The notes below the pieces were generated by a model. That model was not told the origin of the DNA. It did no database searches and was given only the letters and a program-made list of their open reading frames with translations. A DNA stretch of 64,000 bases. It comes from Bradyrhizobium sp. 170. GTDB taxonomy: Bacteria > Pseudomonadota > Alphaproteobacteria > Rhizobiales > Xanthobacteraceae. The position numbers were made by a program, and so were the translations under genes. The stretch is taken from NCBI RefSeq assembly GCF_023101085.1, contig NZ_CP064703.1, positions 186,001-250,000 of the forward strand. The letters run 5' to 3'. This document shows positions 21,981-29,662 of this stretch, one piece after another; the first letter of the stretch is position 1; each line of letters opens with the position of its first letter.

Positions 21981-23654
21981 ATGAAACGCAAGATCGCGGC
22001 GATTTTTGCGGCCGATATCGCCGGCTACTCCAGGCTGGTTGCCGAGGACGAAGAGGAGACGCTGCGTCGCCTGGCGTCCTATCGTCAGGTGACCGACGAT
22101 TTCATCGCCAAGGGCGGCGGTCGCATATTCAATACCGCAGGTGACGCCGTGCTCGCCGAATTTCCGAGCGCGGTCGAAGCCGTGCGCTGCGCGATCGATA
22201 TCCAGGAGAGCCTGCGTACCCGCAACATGGCCTATCCGCCGAGCCGGCAGATGGCGTTTCGCATCGGCATCACGATCGGCGACGTGGTCGAGCGTGACGG
22301 CGACCTGCTGGGCGATGGCGTCAACATCGCGGCCAGACTGGAGGGCCTCGCCGAAGTCGGCGGCATCTGCATTTCGCGCGCCGTGCATGAGCAGGTCGCC
22401 AACAAGCTGTCGGTGCAGTTCGCCGATATCGGCGCGCAGGAGGTGAAGAACATCCCGACGCCGGTGCACGCCTACATGGTGGCGATGCGCCGTGAGGACG
22501 GCACCTACGCGACGCCGCAGGTCAAGAAGCCGGCGAAGGCGCAAGGCGCGGGGCAGCCGAACTGGATGTGGCCGGTCGCGGTCACGGTGGTAAGTCTGGC
22601 CGCAATCGGTGTCGGTGGCTTTCTCTATTTCACCAAGCTCGAGACGTCGGCGCCCAGGGTTGAGGCCTCCAGCAGCACCGCGAGCCCGGCGCCGTCAGTC
22701 GCGGCGGCGCCTCCGGCAGCGCCTGCTCCAGCGGCAACGGCAGCTTCGCCCGCTCCCGCCGCTTCACCGGCGCCTGCTGCAAAGGCCGCGGTGCCCGTGC
22801 CGTCTGCATCGCCGCCGATGGTCGTATCGTCAGAAAAATTCACCGCCGCCAACATTCCCTTCATTAGCGACAAGGTCCGTGCCTCGCTCGCTTCCGACTA
22901 CGCGCCGGCGGCTGATTTCAAGGCGTTCGCGCTCAATATCGGCGGGTTCAACGCTTTCGTCACCGCCCAGCCAAGCGAGGAGGCGGCGAAGTCGGCCGCG
23001 GTGGAGCAATGCCAGAAGCGTGCCGATGCCGCGCAATCGCCGCGCAAATGCGAGCTCTATGCTGTCGGCGATACCGTCGTTTACGCGCATGGCAGGCCGC
23101 CGATGCCGCCATTGCCCTGGATCAGGCATGATGCCGCGACCGAACAGCCTTTCGTCGCCAAAAACGTCCCGCTCACCCGCGACGGCGGCAAGGCGCGGCT
23201 TGAAAACGTGTATACACCGGCGCGAAAGCACAAGGCGGTCGCGCTGGGCCCCGGCGGCGCGCTGTTCTTTCCCTTTGCCCTGGACAGTGTCGAGGAAGCG
23301 GCACGGCGTGCCCTGGAGTCATGCGGCGGGATCGCCGGCGTCCCCTGCATGATCGTAGCCCTCAACGATAATTTCGTAGTTCCGATTCCGACCACACTGA
23401 AGGTCGCCGGTTTCTTCAAGCCGGCCGGCAACACGATGATATCGGCCGACGCGCGCGACGATGTTGCGCGTCGGCTCGCGGATGCCTCGAGCGGCTGGAA
23501 CGCCGTGGCGGTCGGTGCAGCCGGCCGTCCCGGGCTGGGACTGAAGGCGGCCAATGAGCAGGCCGCCGTCAATGCTGCGCTCACCGATTGCGTCAAGCGC
23601 GACAGCAATTGTCAGGTTATTGCGATTGGCCCGTTTTCGGTCGGATCTAACTAG
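21981..23654 (+). CDS. Membrane adenylate/guanylate cyclase with C-terminal repeat modules
   Basis: A 557-residue class III nucleotide cyclase. Residues 1-170 are the catalytic domain, with metal-binding aspartates in IFAADIAGYSRL and NTAGDAVLAEFP, and GDLLGDGVNIAARLEGLAE. A single membrane helix follows near residues 195-217 (WPVAVTVVSLAAIGVGGFLYF), then a long Ala/Pro linker and a probably periplasmic region with about three related modules. These share a pattern of an alternating core with a paired cysteine (CQKRADAAQSPRKC, ESCGGIAGVPC, DCVKRDSNCQ), recalling DUF4189-like domains. The ATG at 21981 gives MKRKIAAIFAADI, the standard start. Which nucleotide it cyclises is not known. A scrap of a related 3' end lies at 25106-25171. 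Confidence 0.9.
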   Translation: MKRKIAAIFAADIAGYSRLVAEDEEETLRRLASYRQVTDDFIAKGGGRIFNTAGDAVLAEFPSAVEAVRCAIDIQESLRTRNMAYPPSRQMAFRIGITIGDVVERDGDLLGDGVNIAARLEGLAEVGGICISRAVHEQVANKLSVQFADIGAQEVKNIPTPVHAYMVAMRREDGTYATPQVKKPAKAQGAGQPNWMWPVAVTVVSLAAIGVGGFLYFTKLETSAPRVEASSSTASPAPSVAAAPPAAPAPAATAASPAPAASPAPAAKAAVPVPSASPPMVVSSEKFTAANIPFISDKVRASLASDYAPAADFKAFALNIGGFNAFVTAQPSEEAAKSAAVEQCQKRADAAQSPRKCELYAVGDTVVYAHGRPPMPPLPWIRHDAATEQPFVAKNVPLTRDGGKARLENVYTPARKHKAVALGPGGALFFPFALDSVEEAARRALESCGGIAGVPCMIVALNDNFVVPIPTTLKVAGFFKPAGNTMISADARDDVARRLADASSGWNAVAVGAAGRPGLGLKAANEQAAVNAALTDCVKRDSNCQVIAIGPFSVGSN

Positions 23655-23791
23655 GCCGGATGAAATAGCGGGAGTTCAGCGGCGTTCAGATCAGCTTCGC
23701 TCAGCGATCGGTCTCCGTACTCTCGTTTCCGGCGAGACGTTCGGGCGTTCATCGGAGCGGCAGCGGCGTTTTGGCGCCGCCGCCGTTGTCG

Positions 23792-24292
23792 TCATTGGCT
23801 GCTGATCGGGATGCGCTTGACGGCCGAACGGGCCTGTTCGGATTTCGGCAGCGTGATCGTCAAGACGCCGTCATGGAATTTGGCTTCGGCCTTGTCTTCC
23901 ACAACTCCGTCGAGCGGAATCTGCCGCTCGAACGAACCGTAATAGCGCTCGGAGAAGTATCTGCCGCCATTATCGGTTCGTTCGGACTTCTTCTCGCCGC
24001 GCAGGGTCAGAACGCCGTTGGCGATCTCGACCTGAACGTCCTTTTCCGTCAACCCGGGCAACTCGGCCGAAACGGTCAGCTCTTTCTCGGTTTCGTTGAC
24101 CTCGATGCTTGGCCATCCGAAGCGACCTTCCATCAGCGGGCTGCCGAAGCGGGCAGGCGTCCCAAATCCGCGGAAGACATCGTCGAACAGCCGGTTCATC
24201 TCGCGGTGCAGGGTGAAGAAAGAATCGAAGCTGTCGCGCGCCGGCGCCAGCTCCTGATTTCTCGACCATGGGATCAGATTACGAAAAGCCAT
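23792..24292 (-). CDS. Small heat-shock protein Hsp20 (class with MAFRNLIPW start)
   Basis: ATP-independent chaperone that holds unfolding proteins. It has 166 residues. The alpha-crystallin domain spans roughly residues 60-160, from WPSIEVNETEKELTV through AELPGLTEKDVQVEIANGVLTLRGEKK to the C-terminal FHDGVLTITLPKSEQA, and a short IPI motif at the end (RIPISSQ) for oligomer contacts. AAAGGAGGA precedes the start. It lies 88 bases downstream of a second hsp20 gene and probably shares its heat-induced transcript. Confidence 0.95.
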   Translation of the reverse strand: MAFRNLIPWSRNQELAPARDSFDSFFTLHREMNRLFDDVFRGFGTPARFGSPLMEGRFGWPSIEVNETEKELTVSAELPGLTEKDVQVEIANGVLTLRGEKKSERTDNGGRYFSERYYGSFERQIPLDGVVEDKAEAKFHDGVLTITLPKSEQARSAVKRIPISSQ

Positions 24293-24380
24293 AGTGTCCT
24301 CCTTTTGGAAATTCCGGTGTTGCTTTGCAAGCTCGCGAGGCCGGCGATCCGCGCGCCAAGCCTCAATTGCCGAAGTGGCG

Positions 24381-24839
24381 TTAGGCCGCCTTCTGCTCGA
24401 TCTGGCGGGATGTGCCGGCGTTCTCGATCGGGATACGCCGTGGCTTCATCGCGTCAGGTACTTCCCGAACCAGATCGACGATCAGCAGTCCGTCCTTGAA
24501 CGAGGCCTGCTTGACCTGCACATAGTCGGCAAGGTTGAACACCCGGCGGAACGGCCGGGCCGCGATGCCGTGGTACAGGTATTCGCGTTGTTCGGGGTCG
24601 GACTTCTCTCCCTCGATGATCAGCGTGTCCCGTTCTGCGATGACGCCAATGTCATCCATGCCGAAACCAGCAACCGCCAGCGAAATCCGGTAGGCGTCTT
24701 CGCCGCACCGTTCGACATTAAAGGGCGGATAATTGTCGTCGGCGGATTGCCGCAGATTGCTGTCGAGCAGATCGGCCAGATGGTCAAAGCCGATCGTGGA
24801 GCGCCACAGGGGCGAGAAGTCAAAGGTCCTCATAGCCAA
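24381..24839 (-). CDS. Small heat-shock protein Hsp20 (class with MRTFDFSPLWRSTIGFD start)
   Basis: Second sHSP chaperone, 152 residues, of the IbpA/HspA type familiar in rhizobia. It begins MRTFDFSPLWRSTIGFDHLA, has the alpha-crystallin domain at about residues 40-130 (YPPFNVERCGEDAYRISLAV, EYLYHGIAARPFRRVFNLAD, ASFKDGLLIVDLVREVP) and a C-terminal RRIPIE motif. The start sits 3 codons after a ROSE-like leader, so translation is expected to rise with temperature. It is the first gene of a two-gene hsp20 operon. Confidence 0.96.
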   Translation of the reverse strand: MAMRTFDFSPLWRSTIGFDHLADLLDSNLRQSADDNYPPFNVERCGEDAYRISLAVAGFGMDDIGVIAERDTLIIEGEKSDPEQREYLYHGIAARPFRRVFNLADYVQVKQASFKDGLLIVDLVREVPDAMKPRRIPIENAGTSRQIEQKAA

Positions 24840-24936
24840 GTCCTCCTAAGAGCAAGATGGATACGAAGGCGCGTCGGACACCGTCCGGCGCCCACTCAAC
24901 TTGCCGGACCCGATCTGGCATCCGGCGCCGCCGTCA
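24840..24936 (-). promoter_or_regulatory. ROSE-type RNA thermometer in the hsp20 leader
   Basis: Minus-strand 5' leader of the hsp20 operon. Just before the start codon is the Shine-Dalgarno AGGAGGA, preceded by CTTGCTCTTA, so the RNA can fold CUUGCUC onto GAGGA with the G-G opposition typical of ROSE elements. Upstream hairpins are also visible: GGCGCCGGAC with GTCCGACGCGCC, and GCCGGA with TCCGGC. ROSE elements are established in rhizobial small-HSP leaders, where heating melts the stem and frees the ribosome site. The match to that layout is close, but folding was judged by eye. Confidence 0.85.
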
Positions 24937-24949
24937 GCGGCAAAAATCG

Positions 24950-24977
24950 AATTAGAAAAATCTCGAAAAGTTTCAAG
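24950..24977 (-). promoter_or_regulatory. Probable heat-shock (sigma-32-like) promoter for the hsp20 operon
   Basis: On the minus strand CTTGAAA is followed after about 13 bases by TTCTAAT, close to the sigma-32 consensus in which CTTGAAA is the -35 box. It lies upstream of the ROSE element. A second CTTGAAA occurs 25 bases earlier, so the exact box is uncertain. Confidence 0.55.
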
Positions 24978-25105
24978 AGGCGGAGATCAGAATTTTTCAA
25001 GGGCCGGCCGTTCTTGGCCGCGGCAGGCTTAATCCGGCGTAAACGGGTGGGCTGAAGGTGCGCCACATATGGCTCGACTTGCGGCTGGCCTGCCGCTCTG
25101 GACCC

Positions 25106-25171
25106 GTCTGCGATCGACCGATCTGCTGTCACGTCATCGCCCTCGGCCCGTTTTCGGTTGGAGCTAACTAG
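25106..25171 (+). pseudogene. Remnant of the 3' end of a cyclase-like gene
   Basis: The last 39 bases (25133-25171) encode VIALGPFSVGAN and a TAG stop. They match the 3' end of the intact cyclase gene (VIAIGPFSVGSN, stop at 23654) at 32 of 39 bases, with most differences at silent positions. A cysteine-containing segment just upstream (CDRPICC) also fits the last module of that protein. No open reading frame of useful length precedes it, so this is a scrap of a second copy. The hsp20 pair lies between the scrap and the intact gene. Confidence 0.7.
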
Positions 25172-25400
25172 ACCACGACCTGCTGGCGCCTGAATTCGAC
25201 TGATCAGTTGTTGGGAAGGTCTCGGAAGTCCTGAAGGCGGTGGACCTTCGGCCGACGGCCAACAGCATGAACAGGCTCCGGTAACCCTGGTAGCGGGCAG
25301 CCGGACGGGTACGTTCGCGCCCGTGCATGATCAGCGTGCCATTCTGGTGCACCCGCCATTCCCAACTCCGGCGGCGCTTGGATACAGTCACATCCATCAT
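25164..25400 (-). CDS. Small hypothetical protein, 78 residues
   Basis: Possible short cytoplasmic protein. It begins MMDVTVSKRRRSWEWRVHQN and continues with GTLIMHGRERTRPAARYQGY, the kind of compact Trp/Arg-rich sequence seen in small conserved rhizobial proteins, so I think it may be real. The tail after LFMLLAVG is less convincing and may be read-through. No clear Shine-Dalgarno is present before the paired ATG codons. It overlaps the cyclase remnant by 8 bases. No function can be named. Confidence 0.45.
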   Translation of the reverse strand: MMDVTVSKRRRSWEWRVHQNGTLIMHGRERTRPAARYQGYRSLFMLLAVGRRSTAFRTSETFPTTDQSNSGASRSWSS

Positions 25401-25586
25401 GGGAGGCAGGACACCGGTGCGGGTTATTTCAAGCTGAGCCCGTTAGTCTGCGGTCGATACAAAAAGGTTCGCTGACAAACCACTGACGGCATCGGGCGCA
25501 TTCTGGGAACTCGGCCGGCCGAAAAATATTCAGCGGCAAAACGCCGTCAAGTACCTCGTCCGGCGACCGCGGCGAGACCATGCAAT

Positions 25587-26084
25587 CTAGCGGGCGAATT
25601 GTGCAAAATGCCGCGCCACCATCCGATAGACGTCGCGCCGGAACGGCACGACCAGGTCGGCGACGCGGTCGAGCCGCTCCCAGCGCCAGGAATCGAATTC
25701 GGCCGGCTGGCCGTTGCGCGGCGTCAGCGGGTCGATCTCGTCGTCGCGCCCGGTGAATCGCAGTGCGAACCATTTCTGCCGCTGGCCGCGGAATTGGGCG
25801 AGGCGATGCGTGGACGGTCCGTCATAGGGCGGAAATTCATATTTTATCCAATCGGTCTCGCCGAGATATTCGGCGCTGACCGCCCCGGTCTCCTCCCAGA
25901 GTTCGCGCATGACGGCATCGCGCGGGTTCTCGTCGGCGTCGATGCCGCCCTGTGGCATCTGCCATTCCAGCCCGGGAAGAATGATTTCCGGGCCGTCGTC
26001 CCGGAAGCGCCGCCCGATCAACACTGCGCCGGAGGCGTTGAACAGCGCGATTCCCACGTTGGGGCGATAGGGTTTGTCGGTCAT
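25587..26084 (-). CDS. rppH: RNA pyrophosphohydrolase (Nudix)
   Basis: Nudix hydrolase of the RppH/NudH type, which removes pyrophosphate from 5'-triphosphate mRNA ends to begin decay, and may also hydrolyse dinucleoside polyphosphates. It has 165 residues. It shows YRPNVGIALFNASG, LEWQMPQGGIDADENP, a full Nudix box (GGIDADENPRDAVMRELWEE with TG following), and the C-terminal QKWFALRFTG and SWRWERLDRVADLVVPFRR that mark RppH. A related gene lies 153 bases upstream on the same strand. Confidence 0.9.
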   Translation of the reverse strand: MTDKPYRPNVGIALFNASGAVLIGRRFRDDGPEIILPGLEWQMPQGGIDADENPRDAVMRELWEETGAVSAEYLGETDWIKYEFPPYDGPSTHRLAQFRGQRQKWFALRFTGRDDEIDPLTPRNGQPAEFDSWRWERLDRVADLVVPFRRDVYRMVARHFAQFAR

Positions 26085-26093
26085 CTCGGTGTC

Positions 26094-26212
26094 ATTCCGG
26101 GGCGCGCATCAGCGCGAACCTCAGATGCGCATTTGCGCATCGGGCAATCTCGAGATTCTCCGATGTGCACTTGCACATCGTGGTTCATGCTTCGCATGCT
26201 CCGGAATGACGG
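26094..26212. repeat. Interspersed palindromic repeat with nested stems
   Basis: Fills the spacer between the two Nudix genes. Stems include GATGCGCATTTGCGCATC and GATGTGCACTTGCACATC, and CATTCCGG at the left pairs with CCGGAATG at the right. The arrangement resembles the dispersed GCGCA-containing repeats elsewhere in this window. Confidence 0.65.
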
Positions 26213-26237
26213 AGCACTACCTGGAAGATGCGTCATG

Positions 26238-26750
26238 CTAATCGCCCGCGAGGCTGGAGAATTCCTTGACCACGCGTTCGTAGACCGGCCGCTTGAATGG
26301 AACGATCAGGTTCGGGAGATTCTTCATCGGCTCCCAGCGCCAGTTTACGAATTCGGCCTTGTGTCCGCCGCCGGGGCTTGAGACGTTGATTTCGGCGTCC
26401 TTGCCGGTAAAGCGCACCGCGTACCATTTCTGCCGCTGCCCGCGGTAGCGGCCCTTCCAGGCGCGGCCAGCGACCGTGCGTGGAATGTCGTAGATCAGCC
26501 AATCCGGGACTTCGCCGAGCTTCTCCACCGAGCGGACGCTGGTTTCCTCGTAAAGTTCGCGCTTCGCAGCCTCCCAGGTGTCCTCGCCGGGATCGACGCC
26601 GCCCTGCGGCATCTGCCAGACGTGGGTTTGATCGACATGTTCGATGCCGCCGGCGCGGCGGCCAATGAAGACCAGCCCGGCCGCATTGATCAGCATCATG
26701 CCGACGCAGGTCCGGTAAGGCAGGTCCTCGTAGCGCGCCATGTCCCTCAC
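26238..26750 (-). CDS. RppH-like Nudix hydrolase, second copy
   Basis: A 170-residue paralogue of the neighbouring RppH, with [48 protein letters not shown] and [19 protein letters not shown]. Its Nudix box reads RELYEETSV, with Ser where the consensus has Gly, while the metal-binding glutamates remain. The listed start is a GTG with AAAGGA upstream; an ATG 9 bases in (MARYEDLPY) is also possible. The enzyme may have shifted specificity, for example toward diadenosine or other capped nucleotides, but this is inference. Confidence 0.85.
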   Translation of the reverse strand: MRDMARYEDLPYRTCVGMMLINAAGLVFIGRRAGGIEHVDQTHVWQMPQGGVDPGEDTWEAAKRELYEETSVRSVEKLGEVPDWLIYDIPRTVAGRAWKGRYRGQRQKWYAVRFTGKDAEINVSSPGGGHKAEFVNWRWEPMKNLPNLIVPFKRPVYERVVKEFSSLAGD

Positions 26751-26837
26751 GATTCCTTTGCCTGCATCAAGTCCATCCGCAATCGGTCGGTCCGGCGCAG
26801 TCCGGGAAAGTCCGGATCGCTGCCATCAGCTTGATCT

Positions 26838-26941
26838 CTATAGCGTTTTCGAGCGAAGTGGATGTCGCTTCGCGTGAAGAAAACGCGTCAAAACAAGAAT
26901 CTAGAGCTTCGGTTCTGATTGAATCAGAACCGAAGCTCTAG
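26838..26941. repeat. Interspersed repeat of the AGAGCGTTTTCGAGCGAAG family
   Basis: Starts near TATAGCGTTTTCGAGCGAAG, contains GAAAACGCGTCAAAACAAGA, and ends with an inverted pair, TAGAGCTTCGGTTCTGATT against AATCAGAACCGAAGCTCTA. Its end supplies the TAG stop codon of the deacetylase gene. Related copies are at 34316-34412 (opposite orientation) and 51751-51840. Confidence 0.7.
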
Positions 26942-28134
26942 CCTGATTTTGATTTCAGCATCGCCGTTGTCAATGGCACAAGCATGATGCCGCGGCTGTC
27001 GAGGGTCTTGATCCAGGCCGCAAGCCGCTCGATCGAAATCGGCAGCGCCGAGGCGACGCCCACGGCGAGCCCCCGTTCCTTGGCGAGCGTCTCCAGCTTG
27101 ACCAGCGTCCGGTCGATCTCGGCCGAGGTCGGAACGGCATCGATGGTGAAATCGGCCTTGGCGAAGGGCATCGATTGGGCCGCCGTCAGCGACAGCGCGG
27201 CGCTGCGCGGCGAGGAGCCGTCATCGAGATAGCCAAGGCCACGCTTGGCCGCCTCGCGGATGATCGGCTGCATCACGGCGTCGGTAGCGGTGAAACGTGC
27301 CCCCATGAAATTGGCGATCCCCGCATAGCCCTGGAACCGGCTGAGGTGCCAGTACAGCCGGTCGATGTTCTGCTCAGGCGTCAGCGTCGTAAGCAGGGTC
27401 TGCGGGCCGGGGTCATTGTCGGGATAGTCGAACGGCTCCATCGGAACCTGAAGCAGGATCTCGTGGCGCTGCGCACGGGCCCGCTCGGCGAGCTTGGCGG
27501 GGTCTGCCCCGTAAGGGGTGAATGCCAGCGTTACGGCCGGCGGCAGCTTCATGATGGCATCGGCCGTCTTGGCGGCGCCGACACCGAGCCCGCCGACCAC
27601 GATGGCGACGACAGGCATCTTGGCGGCCTTGGTGCGGTCGGCGTCGGCCGCATAGACCGTGAAGGGTTTCAGGCCGTCGGCAACCACCGGAATCATGCCG
27701 TAACGGGACTTTTCCAGCAGCCGCTGGTCGATACCGGCCATTGCCATCGCCGGCGCAAGCTCGGCGCGGGTCTTGTCGGCGGCATCGCTGCTGATCACGA
27801 CATCCTGGCGCTTGCCGCTGGAGCCGTCGATGATGGTGACGGTCTTGCTGTCGCCGCCTGGAGCCTGCTGTGATTTCGCAGCCTGTTCGGGGTGGCCGGA
27901 GGCGGCTCCGGGCAGCTTTTCGTCGGCCGCCGGCTTGCGCAGCGCGATACGGGCGACCGGCTCGCCGCCGAACGGGTTGTCGGTGAAAAGCGCGACCGTG
28001 AGGAACGCGACCAGGAACAGGCCAAGCAGCACAGCCAGCGCCTGCATCGCAGTGAAGGGCAGCCGGAACCGGCGCTTCTGGCGCTCCGTCTTCTGTCCGA
28101 GCGGCGTGCTCAGATCGTCGGTCATTTCCGTCAT
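26938..28134 (-). CDS. Divergent polysaccharide deacetylase family protein (YibQ type)
   Basis: A 398-residue membrane-anchored protein. Residues about 30-50 form one membrane helix (QALAVLLGLFLVAFLTVALF), then a linker and a C-terminal barrel domain from about residue 170 (MPVVAIVVGGLGVGAAKTADAI, HEILLQVPMEPFDYPDNDPGP, GYLDDGSS), the divergent polysaccharide deacetylase group (PF04748). The ATG at 28134 was chosen because the hydrophilic lead and helix follow it; upstream frame extension reads like spacer. It follows ctpA and the envC-like gene, so a cell-envelope role is likely. A terminator lies between it and ctpA. The stop codon lies in a repeat. Confidence 0.85.
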   Translation of the reverse strand: MTEMTDDLSTPLGQKTERQKRRFRLPFTAMQALAVLLGLFLVAFLTVALFTDNPFGGEPVARIALRKPAADEKLPGAASGHPEQAAKSQQAPGGDSKTVTIIDGSSGKRQDVVISSDAADKTRAELAPAMAMAGIDQRLLEKSRYGMIPVVADGLKPFTVYAADADRTKAAKMPVVAIVVGGLGVGAAKTADAIMKLPPAVTLAFTPYGADPAKLAERARAQRHEILLQVPMEPFDYPDNDPGPQTLLTTLTPEQNIDRLYWHLSRFQGYAGIANFMGARFTATDAVMQPIIREAAKRGLGYLDDGSSPRSAALSLTAAQSMPFAKADFTIDAVPTSAEIDRTLVKLETLAKERGLAVGVASALPISIERLAAWIKTLDSRGIMLVPLTTAMLKSKSG

Positions 28135-28250
28135 GGACCTCCCCGAATCACCGGAGGCGACGATACCACGGCGGGGCAGGGCCACGGCAGTTCCGGCTAA
28201 GTCCTGGTCCTGGCTGGAATCGCAGGTGACGCCCATTTCCGCCGCCCAGC

Positions 28251-28280
28251 AAAAAGGGCGACCCGAAGGCCGCCCTTTTT
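28251..28280 (-). terminator. Rho-independent terminator after ctpA
   Basis: Ten-base arms AAAAAGGGCG and CGCCCTTTTT with a ten-base loop, so it carries a U-tract on either strand. On the minus strand it follows the ctpA stop at 28304 by 23 bases and precedes the deacetylase start. Confidence 0.85.
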
Positions 28281-28303
28281 CGAATGCAGGCCGGTGGAGC
28301 CGA

Positions 28304-29662
28304 TCAGTTCGCGGCCTTGGCCGGCTTTTCGACCGCCGCCTTGTCACCGGTTGCCGGTGCTGCGGTCGCGGTCGACTTGATGCCATGCAGCAGGTCGGCC
28401 GCCGTCTTCAGCGCCTTGTCGTCCTTGGCGTCCGGCGGCACGTAGGATTGCGAGCCGGTCTTCTCATCGCCGTCGTTCTTCAGATGGCCGCGCAGCGATG
28501 CCTCGCCCTTGGTGTCGGTGCGCGACTTCAGCTCATCCGGCACGTCCTGCAGCACCTCGATGTCGGGCACGATGCCCTTGGCCTGAATCGATTTGCCTGC
28601 CGGCGTGTAGTAGCGCGCGGTGGTGAGGCGCAGCGCGCCGTTGCCGCTGCCGAGCGGGATGATGGTCTGCACCGAGCCCTTGCCGAACGAACGGGTGCCA
28701 ATCAGCGTGGCCCGCTTGTGGTCCTGCAACGCGCCGGCGACGATTTCCGAGGCCGAGGCCGAGCCGCCATTGACCAGCACGATGATCGGCTTGCCCTTGG
28801 TCAGATCGCCCGTATGCGCAGCGCGGCGCTGGGTTTCCTCGGCATTGCGGCCGCGGGTCGAGACGATCTCGCCGCGCTCCAGGAAGGCGTCGGAAACGGT
28901 GACCGCTTCTTCCAGCAAGCCGCCGGGATTGTTCCGGAGGTCGATAATGTAGCCCTTCAGCTTGTCGCCGATCTGGTTCGAGAGGTTGCCGATCTCGCGC
29001 TTGAGGCCTTCGGTGGTCTGCTCGTTGAAGGTGGTGACGCGGATATAGGCGATGTCGTCCTGTTCGACGCGGGCGCGGACCGAGCGGACGCGGATGTTGT
29101 CGCGCACCAGCGTGACTTCGATCGGATTTTCCTGGCCCTTGCGGATGATCTTGAGACGGATCTTGGTGTTGACCGGCCCGCGCATCTTCTCGACCGCCTG
29201 ATTGAGGGTGAGACCCTGCACGGCTTCGTCGTCGAGATTGGTGATGATGTCGTTGGCCATGATGCCGGCCTTCGACGCCGGCGTGTCGTCGATCGGCGAG
29301 ACCACCTTGATCAGGCCGTCTTCCATCGTGACCTCGATGCCGAGCCCGCCGAATTCACCGCGGGTCTGCACCTGCATGTCGCGAAAACTCTTCGCGTCCA
29401 TGTAGCTCGAATGCGGATCGAGGCCGGCCAGCATGCCCGAGATCGCCGATTCGACCAGCTTGCTGTCGTCAGGCTTCTCGACATAGTCGCTGCGCACGCG
29501 CTCGAACACGTCGCCGAACAGATTGAGCTGGCGGTAGGTGTCCGAGGTTGCAGCACGCGCACTCGAACCCATCATCAGCACAGAGCGAGGCTGCGTGACG
29601 AAGAGCGTCAAAGCCGCACCGGTGGCGGCGCTGAGAAGAATTACAGAAGTCTTGCGCATCAT
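28304..29662 (-). CDS. ctpA: Carboxy-terminal processing protease (S41)
   Basis: Periplasmic serine protease of the C-terminal processing family that trims or degrades envelope proteins. It has 452 residues. An N-terminal hydrophobic segment (VILLSAATGAALTLF) serves as signal or anchor, followed by a helical region (VFERVRSDYVEKPDD), a PDZ domain near residues 95-175 and the S41 core with the serine in VNGGSASASEIVAGAL and the lysine in FGKGSVQT. The start overlaps the envC-like stop by four bases, so the two are translated together. CtpA-type proteases and EnvC-type proteins are both connected with peptidoglycan hydrolase control. Confidence 0.95.
   Translation of the reverse strand: MMRKTSVILLSAATGAALTLFVTQPRSVLMMGSSARAATSDTYRQLNLFGDVFERVRSDYVEKPDDSKLVESAISGMLAGLDPHSSYMDAKSFRDMQVQTRGEFGGLGIEVTMEDGLIKVVSPIDDTPASKAGIMANDIITNLDDEAVQGLTLNQAVEKMRGPVNTKIRLKIIRKGQENPIEVTLVRDNIRVRSVRARVEQDDIAYIRVTTFNEQTTEGLKREIGNLSNQIGDKLKGYIIDLRNNPGGLLEEAVTVSDAFLERGEIVSTRGRNAEETQRRAAHTGDLTKGKPIIVLVNGGSASASEIVAGALQDHKRATLIGTRSFGKGSVQTIIPLGSGNGALRLTTARYYTPAGKSIQAKGIVPDIEVLQDVPDELKSRTDTKGEASLRGHLKNDGDEKTGSQSYVPPDAKDDKALKTAADLLHGIKSTATAAPATGDKAAVEKPAKAAN

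Noticed and set aside
28160..28386. N-terminal extension of the deacetylase
   Set aside because: The extra residues include the transcript terminator region and lack protein character; the ATG at 28134 is better.
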